Shown here: piece after piece, positions 1 through 6,900 of the stretch
How the letters are laid out: every line of letters starts with the position of its first letter
Numbering within the stretch: position 1 is the stretch's first letter
Position numbers and translations under genes: made by a program
DNA from: an uncultured Clostridium sp.
GTDB taxonomy: Bacteria > Bacillota > Clostridia > TANB77 > CAG-508
Reading direction: 5' to 3'
NCBI GenBank assembly: GCA_900554635.1
Contig: USHY01000027.1
Span: 1-16,130 of the forward strand
DNA: 16,130 nucleotides
Notes under the pieces: generated by a model
What the model was told of the DNA's origin: nothing
The model's database searches: none
Seen by the model: only the letters and a program-made list of their open reading frames with translations

Positions 1-231
1 AGTTTTACCTTTTATCATTTCTGTTGATATGCTACTTGTTGCTATTGCTGCTCCACAGCCAAATGTTTTAAATTTTACATCTGTTATTATATTATTTTCA
101 ACTTTAATGAACATTTTCATTATATCCCCACATACAGGATTTCCCACTTCTCCCGTTCCTGAAGCATTTTCAATTTTACCTACATTTCTTGGGTTTGTAT
201 AATGGTCTATGACCTTATCTGAATAATCCAT
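1..231 (-). CDS. iscU: IscU/NifU-type Fe-S cluster scaffold protein, C-terminus cut off by window edge
   Basis: Scaffold on which sulfide from cysteine desulfurase and iron are assembled into Fe-S clusters in the cytoplasm. I translated 77 codons from the ATG at 231. The protein opens MDYSDKVIDHYTNPRNVG, a typical IscU/NifU N-terminus, and has the cluster-ligand motifs NPVCGD (Cys34, Asp36) and FGCGAA (Cys59). The third ligand Cys lies beyond base 1, so the gene is partial. The start is set by an AGGAGG ribosome binding site about 9 bases upstream. The start codon overlaps the iscS stop codon by one base (TAATG), which implies translational coupling and a common mRNA. A dedicated SUF-type scaffold (SufU) is the main alternative name; the adjacent IscS-type desulfurase favours the Isc/NifU label. 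Confidence 0.93.
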   Translation of the reverse strand, partial: MDYSDKVIDHYTNPRNVGKIENASGTGEVGNPVCGDIMKMFIKVENNIITDVKFKTFGCGAAIATSSISTEMIKGKT

Positions 232-1412
232 TATTTTTTTCCTCCTTCTATAAATTCTTCCCATAAAGGTGACATTTCTCTTAAACGGTTTACAATTTCT
301 ACTAAATTTTCTACTAGGTAATCTATTTCTTCTTTTGTGTTATATTTTCCTATAGATATTCTAAGTGAGCCATGTGCAATTTCGTGTGGTAAACCTATTG
401 CTAGCAATACATGTGATGGGTCTAATGAGCCTGATGTGCAAGCACTTCCACTTGATGCACATATTCCTTTTAGGTCTAAGTTTAAAAGAAGTCCTTCTCC
501 TTCAATAAACCTAAATGAAATATTGCTGGTTCCTGGTAACCTTTGGTCAGTATCTCCATTTATTTTTATGTATAGTATTTTTTCTTTAACTTGTTCTTCA
601 TAATAATCTCGTAGTTCTTTGATTTTTTTATTGTGTTCTTCTCTTGAATCCTGGGCTAGTTCCAAGGCTTTTGCAATTCCAACAATCCCTGGAACATTTT
701 CAGTTCCAGCCCTTTTATTTCTTTCTTGATGTCCTCCTGAAATTAATTTTTGAAATCTTATCCCTGATTTCATATACAAAATTCCAACACCTTTAGGTCC
801 ATAGAATTTGTGACCTGATATTGATAAGCTATCAATATTCAAATCTTGTACATCAATTTTCATACATCCTGCAGCTTGTACTGCATCAGTGTGAAAAAAT
901 ATACCATTTTCCTTAGCAATTTTGCCAATCTCTTTTATTGGTTCAATTGTTCCTATTTCATTATTAGCAAACATTATAGAAATTAAAATAGTAGTAGGTC
1001 TAATCTCTTTTTTTAATTCTTCCAAATCAACTATTCCATATTTATCTACAGGAATATAACTAACCTCAAACCCTTCTTTTTCTAGCTCTTTACAAGTTTC
1101 CAAAACAGCAGGGTGTTCAATCTTGGAAGTAATAATATGATTACCCTTATTTTTATACTCCCTAGCAATACCCTTAATAGCTGTATTATCACTCTCACTT
1201 CCACCAGCTGTAAAATATATCTCACTAGGCTTGCAATTTAAAACCCCAGCAACTCTCTCTCTAGCATCCTCAACCGCCTTCCTAGCCTCTCTTCCAAGAC
1301 CATAAATAGAAGAAGCATTACCATAAGCCTCCCCAAAAAAAGGTCTCATAACCTCAAATACTCTATCATCCATCCTAGTTGTTGCACTATTATCAAAATA
1401 AAAACTTTTCAT
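231..1412 (-). CDS. iscS: Cysteine desulfurase, IscS/NifS type
   Basis: PLP-dependent enzyme that takes sulfur from L-cysteine, leaving alanine, and passes it as persulfide to the scaffold IscU and other acceptors. The 393-residue length matches the family. Visible sites: EHPAV with His100, HTDAVQ with Asp176 and Gln179, the PLP lysine in SGHKFYGPKG (Lys202), and the catalytic loop SSGSACTSGS with Cys325, which carries the persulfide. The long Cys loop (SGSACTSGSLDPSH) is of the IscS/NifS group rather than SufS. The ATG at 1412 follows AAAGGA. It is transcribed from its own promoter at 1444-1472 and runs directly into iscU. The Rrf2 regulator sits upstream at 2010-2408. In clostridia, enzymes of this kind may also feed tRNA thiolation. 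Confidence 0.96.
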   Translation of the reverse strand: MKSFYFDNSATTRMDDRVFEVMRPFFGEAYGNASSIYGLGREARKAVEDARERVAGVLNCKPSEIYFTAGGSESDNTAIKGIAREYKNKGNHIITSKIEHPAVLETCKELEKEGFEVSYIPVDKYGIVDLEELKKEIRPTTILISIMFANNEIGTIEPIKEIGKIAKENGIFFHTDAVQAAGCMKIDVQDLNIDSLSISGHKFYGPKGVGILYMKSGIRFQKLISGGHQERNKRAGTENVPGIVGIAKALELAQDSREEHNKKIKELRDYYEEQVKEKILYIKINGDTDQRLPGTSNISFRFIEGEGLLLNLDLKGICASSGSACTSGSLDPSHVLLAIGLPHEIAHGSLRISIGKYNTKEEIDYLVENLVEIVNRLREMSPLWEEFIEGGKK

Positions 1413-1425
1413 AAAATTTTCCTTT

Positions 1426-1442
1426 CATACTAAACTAGTATG
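1426..1442. promoter_or_regulatory. Palindromic operator candidate in the iscS 5' region
   Basis: The + strand reads CATACTAAACTAGTATG, with perfect 6-bp arms (CATACT/AGTATG) around a 5-base centre. It lies just downstream of the iscS -10 box, across the likely start of transcription and before the ribosome binding site, a standard repressor position. The obvious candidate ligand is the Rrf2/IscR-like protein encoded at 2010-2408. That pairing is inference from location. Confidence 0.5.
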
Positions 1443-1443
1443 A

Positions 1444-1472
1444 ATTATACAACTTATTTCCTAGTTTGTCAA
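1444..1472 (-). promoter_or_regulatory. iscS promoter
   Basis: On the minus strand, TTGACA (1467-1472) and TATAAT (1444-1449) are separated by exactly 17 bases. Both boxes match the vegetative sigma consensus perfectly. Transcription would start near 1437, about 25 bases before the iscS ATG. The gene therefore need not depend on read-through from rrf2. Confidence 0.85.
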
Positions 1473-1492
1473 TAGGATTTCAAAAATTTTCT

Positions 1493-1758
1493 CTATTGAT
1501 TTATTGATAACTCATATGGTTGTTCTAAAGTTCCATTACCATCTGTAATAATTACATTTTCTTTTAAGCAAACTATAGGTCGAATACCTGTCATCCAATA
1601 TCCACCTATATACACTCCTCATACTCATCTCCTGCATTTTTTGCAGTTCCTAATAAATCACTTTGGATTACTACTTGTACCACTACTCCTACTAAAATTA
1701 ACATTATTATTATTGTGATTATTAACGCAATTAGCGTGATTCCTTGATTTTTTCTCAT
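1493..1758 (-). pseudogene. Remnant of a prepilin-like surface protein gene (internal deletion and frameshift)
   Basis: From an ATG at 1758, after a perfect GGAGG site, a 50-codon frame reads MRKNQGITLIALIITIII, continues with a hydrophobic stretch LILVGVVV, and stops at 1606. This is a class III/type IV prepilin-like N-terminus: short basic leader, Gly-Ile cleavage site, hydrophobic helix. Directly after, in another frame, 1618-1493 encodes GGYWMTGIRPIVCLKEN, then DGNGTLEQPYEL and a stop. That resembles the usual C-terminal end (GVRPVVSLK...DGT...PY) of the long, variable prepilin-like proteins common in Clostridia. The two ends now abut, so several hundred bases of the middle were probably lost. 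The 50-residue peptide may still be made. Family assignment is from memory of the motif; the deletion is inferred. Confidence 0.6.
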
Positions 1759-1789
1759 ATTACTCTACCTCCTAATTTTTTTACATAAC

Positions 1790-1821
1790 AAAAAGCAAGA
1801 GGTAGCTCATCTATCTCTTGC
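1790..1821 (-). terminator. Intrinsic terminator upstream of the prepilin remnant
   Basis: The minus-strand RNA folds GCAAGAGATAG / CTACCTCTTGC (1795-1821) with a 5-base loop and one mismatched (A-C) pair, followed by TTTTTG. It lies 37 bases upstream of the remnant ATG and about 190 bases beyond the rrf2 stop. It either ends rrf2 transcripts or ends the short transcript from the promoter at 1957-1985. Confidence 0.6.
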
Positions 1822-1950
1822 ATGTATATTTAAGAAAGCATAGTGTACCATGCTTGTTTCGTTTTTTAAATTACAACTCTCTACTCTTTCAATGGTTTCA
1901 TCGTTTTAGTTCATTTTTTCTTTTCTCCTTTGATTTTGTTTTTCTTTGTT
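1822..1950 (-). ncRNA. Possible short leader or small RNA between a promoter and a terminator
   Basis: Nothing protein-coding of size lies here. A promoter-like sequence (1957-1985) faces the terminator at 1790-1821, giving a predicted RNA of about 160 bases. It contains a ribosome binding site-like AAAGGAG followed by ATG-AAC-stop (1914-1906), an overlapping six-codon frame MKPLKE (1901-1881), and a small hairpin AAGCAT...ATGCTT near 1834-1854. It could be an attenuator leader for the gene now reduced to a remnant, or an independent sRNA. I do not recognise a known riboswitch class. Confidence 0.28.
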
Positions 1951-1956
1951 GGTTCT

Positions 1957-1985
1957 ATTTTATACTAAAATTTAAAATTTAGCAA
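1957..1985 (-). promoter_or_regulatory. Candidate promoter downstream of rrf2
   Basis: Minus strand TTGCTA (1980-1985) and TAAAAT (1957-1962) are separated by 17 bases, with an extended TATAAAAT. It would start an RNA near 1950 leading to the prepilin remnant. The region is very AT-rich, so chance similarity is possible. Confidence 0.4.
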
Positions 1986-2009
1986 GATATTTTTTGATTC
2001 TTCTAAAAA

Positions 2010-2408
2010 TTATTTTATCAAATCCGCCAATGTTTTGCTATCTACATATTCATTTATCACATCATCTAACCCTTTCCAAAAAGAATATGTTTTACATTTC
2101 TTTTGTCTTGAGCAAGAGCCTTGTTCTGTTAAGCAGTATATTGGGGCTAGTTCTCCTTCTGTTGCTCTTAGAATGTCTCCTACTATATATTCATTTGCTG
2201 GCTTTGCAAGCTTATATCCACCTGTAGTTCCTCTTGCTGTTTTTAGAAATCCTGCTTTGTTTAGCAAAGAAACTATTTGTTCTAAATATTTTGCAGTAAT
2301 GTCCTGTCTTTTGGCGATTTCCTTTATAGTTATATAATTCTCTCCATCATTCATGGCCAAATCTATCATTACTCTTAAAGCATATCTGCCCTTTGTTGAG
2401 ATTTTCAT
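2010..2408 (-). CDS. iscR: Rrf2-family transcriptional regulator, IscR-like
   Basis: DNA-binding repressor/activator expected to sense the Fe-S state of the cell and control the Isc genes. The 132-residue protein opens MKISTKGRYALR, the Rrf2 signature, with a winged helix-turn-helix over about residues 1-70 (ITIKEIAKRQDI, YLEQIVSLLNKAGFL, RGTTGGYKLA). Three cysteines at 92, 99 and 105 (C-x6-C-x5-C) stand where IscR binds its [2Fe-2S] cluster; E. coli IscR has a slightly shorter first spacing. An ATG at 2408 follows a GGGGGT site. Its position upstream of iscS-iscU on the same strand fits Isc control, though about 600 bases with other elements intervene. CymR-like cysteine regulators are the alternative; the Cys triad argues against that. 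Confidence 0.88.
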   Translation of the reverse strand: MKISTKGRYALRVMIDLAMNDGENYITIKEIAKRQDITAKYLEQIVSLLNKAGFLKTARGTTGGYKLAKPANEYIVGDILRATEGELAPIYCLTEQGSCSRQKKCKTYSFWKGLDDVINEYVDSKTLADLIK

Positions 2409-2441
2409 GTTATTACCCCCATTTGAAACTTTCTATTTTGT

Positions 2442-2470
2442 ATAATACCACAAAAACAAAAAAATCGCAA
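2442..2470 (-). promoter_or_regulatory. rrf2/iscR promoter
   Basis: Minus strand TTGCGA (2465-2470), 17-base spacer, TATTAT (2442-2447), with the rrf2 ATG about 33 bases beyond the -10 box. A short GTATAATAC palindrome overlaps the -10. I did not find the CATACT/AGTATG palindrome of the iscS promoter here. Confidence 0.65.
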
Positions 2471-2481
2471 ATGTTTAATAT

Positions 2482-2501
2482 ATATGAACACATTTTCATA
2501 T
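2482..2501. promoter_or_regulatory. Palindrome between divergent rrf2 and tetR promoters, TetR operator candidate
   Basis: ATATGAA (2482-2488) and TTCATAT (2495-2501) form perfect 7-bp arms around 6 bases. The site ends 3 bases before the tetR -35 box and lies 11 bases upstream of the rrf2 -35 box. A TetR-family dimer commonly binds a palindrome of this size and often controls its own gene. Binding here could also touch rrf2 expression. Confidence 0.45.
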
Positions 2502-2504
2502 TTC

Positions 2505-2533
2505 TTGACTTTTCTCTATTTTCAATCTATAAT
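2505..2533 (+). promoter_or_regulatory. tetR promoter
   Basis: TTGACT (2505-2510), 17-base spacer, and a perfect TATAAT (2528-2533). The start of transcription would be near 2540, about 33 bases before the tetR ATG. Confidence 0.8.
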
Positions 2534-2572
2534 TATATTATGCTTACAAATACCTATGAGAGGAGTTTTATT

Positions 2573-3187
2573 ATGGGAAGTGGCGAGATTAGGGAGCCTA
2601 TTCAAAAACGCTCTATTGAAAAGAAGGAAAAGATAATACAAGCTGGTTTTGATTTAATTTGTGAAAAAGGGTATTACAATACAAACACCGCTGAGATTGC
2701 AAGAGTTGCAGGTGTTTCTACTGGTATTGTATATCAATATTTTAAAGATAAACATGATATTTTAATTGAAGGGATAAAACAATATGCAAACTTTATTTTT
2801 TACCCTATGCTATCATCTGAAAATATTGATTTGAAAGTTTCAATTACTAAGGAAAACTTTTGTGATATTTTAAGACAAATGATAGATAAATTTATTAAGA
2901 ACCATAAACTTTCACAAACTGCTCATGAAGAAATAATTTCCATGACTCATTCAGATAAAGAAGTTGCTGAAATATTCCATATATCAGAAATGGAAATGAC
3001 AACCAAAGTAACTAATATTTTACTACAAAACAATTTCAGCTCTAATAATCTAAGTGAAAAAGTTCATGTTGCAATTGGAATGATAGATAACTTGTGCCAT
3101 GAAGTTGTGTACCACAAGCACCCAGCATTAGATTACGATAAAATGAAAGAAATAGTAATTAAAACTATTGCAAATATGCTAGAATAA
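2573..3187 (+). CDS. TetR/AcrR-family transcriptional regulator
   Basis: One-component regulator with an N-terminal DNA-binding domain and a C-terminal ligand domain. I chose the ATG at 2573 (204 residues), which follows AGGAG by 7 bases; the longer upstream reading frame crosses the promoter and is not credible. The TetR helix-turn-helix spans about residues 14-62: IIQAGFDLICEKGYYNTN, EIARVAGVSTGIVYQYF, KDKHDIL. The C-terminal part (about 75-204) is all-helical and has no recognisable ligand signature. No efflux pump or enzyme gene is adjacent on its strand, so the target is probably its own promoter and genes elsewhere. The stop codon lies inside the shared terminator stem. Confidence 0.9.
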   Translation: MGSGEIREPIQKRSIEKKEKIIQAGFDLICEKGYYNTNTAEIARVAGVSTGIVYQYFKDKHDILIEGIKQYANFIFYPMLSSENIDLKVSITKENFCDILRQMIDKFIKNHKLSQTAHEEIISMTHSDKEVAEIFHISEMEMTTKVTNILLQNNFSSNNLSEKVHVAIGMIDNLCHEVVYHKHPALDYDKMKEIVIKTIANMLE

Positions 3188-3218
3188 ATAAAAGGGCCAA
3201 TAAGCCCTTTTATTTATT
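3183..3218. terminator. Bidirectional terminator between tetR and the HNH gene
   Basis: A perfect 15-bp stem (3183-3197 with 3204-3218) with core AAAAGGGC / GCCCTTTT and loop CAATAA. A-rich and T-rich flanks on both sides let it work in both directions. It contains the stop codons of both convergent genes. Confidence 0.88.
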
Positions 3219-3861
3219 CGCCCATAACCATTTCGATGTTTTTCATTACTATTGTTGGAATTTTGGTAATGTAGTTATTCTTGGCAAACATTAAAACCAA
3301 AAATCCATCAAGCAAATAGTTGTTCCTGTCAACAACAATTGGATAAGGCAAATGTCCATATACCTTATAAAAGCCTTCAATCTTCCTATACTGCTTACAT
3401 AGGTAAGTTTCATTGATAAGCATTTTCACAAAAATACTATCAATTTCTCTGGTTGTTATCCAGCCTTTAGGTAAGAAAAAGCCACTTTTGCATTTATAGT
3501 ATTCTCTACTTTTTGCAAACCGTGCCTTTATTGCCTTCTTTTTGTTTTCTGGTGCATTCAAGAATTGCCTATACTGCCATTCAGTTAAACAGCCCTTTTT
3601 ACTGTTACAAATTGAACAACAAGGAGCCAGATTATTCGGTATTGTTGGTCCACCCAAATCTTGTGGATAAAGGTGGTCCATGGTAATTTCTTCTTTTTTC
3701 AAAGGTTTACCACAATACCAACACTGTTTTCCTTTCTTGTCAACAGTTATTTTATACACAAAAGTCCGCCAATTTACACTGATTGGAATTCTAGCAACCC
3801 CATTTACAACAGGAATGGTTTTACCGCCGAAAGTCAGTTTCTCCGGTAATTCAATTATCAT
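3214..3861 (-). CDS. HNH endonuclease-like protein with ParB-like C-terminal region
   Basis: Predicted nuclease of 215 residues. The HNH core spans about residues 47-90: the CxxC pair in CWYCGK (Cys47, Cys50), the catalytic DH in MDHLYP (His63), Asn77 in NNLAPC, and CSICNSKKG (Cys82, Cys85, Asn86) completing a zinc knuckle. The C-terminal part (about 168-206: GHLPYPIVVDRNNYLLDG, then FLVLMFAKNN) resembles ParB/sulfiredoxin-like modules seen with phage-type HNH proteins; that match is from memory. The ATG at 3861 follows GGGAGG by 8 bases; a TTG extension to 3912 lacks a site and overlaps the -10 box. A promoter is at 3892-3920. It is a single gene with no phage or restriction partner in view. 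Nuclease activity and role (defence, homing, DNA repair) cannot be decided here. Confidence 0.82.
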   Translation of the reverse strand: MIIELPEKLTFGGKTIPVVNGVARIPISVNWRTFVYKITVDKKGKQCWYCGKPLKKEEITMDHLYPQDLGGPTIPNNLAPCCSICNSKKGCLTEWQYRQFLNAPENKKKAIKARFAKSREYYKCKSGFFLPKGWITTREIDSIFVKMLINETYLCKQYRKIEGFYKVYGHLPYPIVVDRNNYLLDGFLVLMFAKNNYITKIPTIVMKNIEMVMGE

Positions 3862-3891
3862 TGCGTTTACCTCCCAACAATTGATGGCATT

Positions 3892-3920
3892 ATTATATAA
3901 CAGAAGTCCCAAATATTCAA
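3892..3920 (-). promoter_or_regulatory. Promoter of the HNH gene
   Basis: Minus strand TTGAAT (3915-3920), 17-base spacer, TATAAT (3892-3897), with the ATG at 3861 about 30 bases on. It lies in the 74-bp gap after the glucan synthase stop. That gap holds no terminator hairpin that I can see, so read-through from the synthase is also possible. Confidence 0.6.
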
Positions 3921-3935
3921 GTAATTTATGGTATT

Positions 3936-6900
3936 TTACATCTCAATTTCTATTTCAAACATTCCGCCTTCCCCATTTAATTTAACCTGTTTTTCTTCAA
4001 TTTCTTTACCGTTCTGGTAAAACCTTTCTACACCCGTATTTTTTCCATTTGGATTTTTTACACTTATATTGTATATGCTGTTTTTGTATCTGTACTTTAT
4101 TTTGTATTCCTTCCAATCCTTTGGAATACAAGGCTCCATTTTTAAAGTATTGTTTTTAATTTTTAATCCCAAAATATTTTCAATTCCTGCTTTGTAAAAC
4201 CAGCTACTTGAACCTGTGTACCATGTCCAACCACCACGACCAGCTAAACTTTCTGCACCATAAACATCTGCTGCAATAGAATATGGTTCTACTTTGTATT
4301 TTAAGGCTGTTTCTTTTGTTCTTGAGTGTTCTATTGGATTTATCATTCTATAGTATTCTAGTGCTTTGTCTCCGAAACCTAATTTTGTAAAAGCAATTAT
4401 TGCCCACATAGCTGCATGTGTGTACTGTCCTCCATTTTCTCTTACTCCTGGTAAGTATGCCTTTATATAACCAGGTTCTATTTTTGTTTTATTGAATGGT
4501 GGATCTAGGAGTTTTATTATTCCATTTTCTCTATCTATTAAGTGATTCTCCAAGCTTTCCATTGAAATGTATTTTTTATCATTATCTGCTGCACCTGATA
4601 TTACTCCCCAGCTTTGTGAGATGCTGTCTATTCTACATTCTTCGTTTTCTATACTTCCTATTGGCTCTCCATCATCTGTAAACGCTCTTTTGAACCATCT
4701 GCCATCCCAACCTGGTCCGTTAAGTGATTTTTTTAAATTGTCTTTTATTTGCTTATATTTTTGAACTTTCTCTGTGTCTTGCATGTATTCACAAATCGGA
4801 ATGAATCTTGTGAGTATTTCATACAAGAAAAAGCCTAGCCATACACTTTCACCTTTTTTCTTGTTTCCAACTGTATTTAAGCCATCGTTCCAGTCTCCTG
4901 ATCCAATTTTAGGGAGCCCATTTTCTCCGAAGTTTAGGGATTTTTCTATGGCTTTTATACAGTGCTCATATATTGTTCCTGATATTTCTGATGCTTCATA
5001 CAAGTCATATCTTTCATCTATTCCATCTTCAAGCTCTTTGCCTTGTAAATATGGAGTTTCTCGATTTAAAATTGTTTTATCACCTGTGTATTCAATATAT
5101 TCTGCAACAACATATACAAGCCATAATAGGTCATCTGAGAATCTTGTTCTTATTCCTCTGTTTGTTTCTTCATGCCACCAGTGTTCTACATCTCCTTCTA
5201 TAAATTGATGTTTACTCTGTGTTATTATCTGCTTTTTCATTATTTCTGGTTCTATATATTTTATTCCTAAAGTATCTTGAAGTTGGTCTCTAAAACCTAT
5301 TGCACCACCTGATTGATAATATCCTGTTCTTGCCCATAATCTTGATACTATTGTTTGGTATATAGCCCATCCATTTAGCATAATATTCATAGATTCTAAT
5401 GGCGTTTTTACCTGTATTCTTGTAAGTAGTTCATACCAAAATCTTTTAACTTTGTTTAATTCTTCTCTTGCATTTGAAATTTTAGAATACTTATATGCTA
5501 TATCTTTTGCATTTAATTTATTATCCTCTTCTCCAAAAAACAGTGTTATTTCTTTTGTTTCATAACTAGATAATTCCATTTCTATTTCCATAGCAATACA
5601 TGAATTCTCTCCTAAACCTGTACTTTCACTTAGTAGTACTTTATTTAATGCTTGTGGATTATTTATAGCATTTTTTCCTATAAACTCATCCTTACTTCCT
5701 GTGTATGATTTTATTGTTTCACTACTTCCAATATATGCTATTTTTCCTTTAAAATCATCAGTATAAAGATTTTGTGCAATTACAACATTATTTGATTTTT
5801 CAACATTTATATATCCATTTGTTTTAATTTCATCTTCACCAAGTACTGGCTTAATATAGTATAGGAGTTTTAATTTTTTAGCTTCTCCTATTGTATTAGT
5901 TAATTTTAAAATATTAATTTTTACACTATCATCTTTTGCTACAAAGCTCTCCATTTCTTGTATTATCTGACTTTTAACTGTTTTTTCTGTAACATAACCA
6001 AACCCAAATTTTATATGGTATTCTTGCATATTTTGATTAATATTTTCACACAAGCTCCAGTTTTCGCCAGTTTGCTTATCTTTAATATATATAATTTCTG
6101 ATGGAATATCAATATTACTACTATTATTCCAAGCTGATAATCTATTCAGCCTACTATTTTTATTCCATGTAAAGCCTCCACCATTTTGAGTTATAAGTGT
6201 TCCAAATTCCGGGTTTGCTAGAATATTGCTCCATGCTGTTGGTAATTTGTGTGTATTGCTTATTTTCATTTTATATTCTAAACTGTCTTCAGTAAATCCT
6301 CCATATTCATTGAAATATTTAAGATTTGAATAATCTTCTGTAATTGTTTCCATTTCATTATTTGGTACAAATATTTTTCTTTCTTCATCTCCGATATTTT
6401 GAATATTTTCTTCATAATCTTCTTCAAGTTCTTTTAGCTGCATTTCAATGGTTCCTTTGGAAGCACTAATAGTTAAGTTACTTCTAAATTCTAGTAAATT
6501 ATTTTCTTCTTCTGTTATTTCTTTTTTATTAATTATATAAATTCCACCATATATATTTTTCAAAAATCCTAATTGCTTGTTTTGTATTTCGTTTTCTATT
6601 TCAAATTGTATAAAGTGTTCATAGCTGTTTTTTTCTTCGTTAAGAATTACAAAATCTATTTTAATGTTTTTGCTTCTAAAAAATTCCATTGCTTTCAAAC
6701 AGTCTTTTACTATATACATGTCATTTACATCTTTAATTTTTACTAGAAGTATTGGTAAATCTCCTGAGATTCCGAATTTCCAAAGTTCGCTTTGTGAATA
6801 AACTCGTTTTGGTAACTCTGCTAATATTTGTTTTTTCATTGGGTTTTGGAATATTAAGTATCTTAGCATTTTTTGATATTTTTCAATATCCATTCCTTTA

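Noticed and set aside
1795..1905. A T-box riboswitch leader (GATGAA..., AGAGTAGAG and TGGTAC on the minus strand)
   Set aside because: Only about 50 bases separate the would-be stem I start from the TGGTAC, with no room for a specifier stem, and the terminator does not pair with the TGGTAC segment.
2393..2572. A 60-residue N-terminal extension of the TetR protein
   Set aside because: It would read through the tetR promoter and operator region, and the ATG at 2573 has a good AGGAG site and gives normal TetR length.
3862..3912. TTG-started 17-residue extension of the HNH protein
   Set aside because: No ribosome binding site, and the segment overlaps the predicted -10 box; the ATG at 3861 has GGGAGG.
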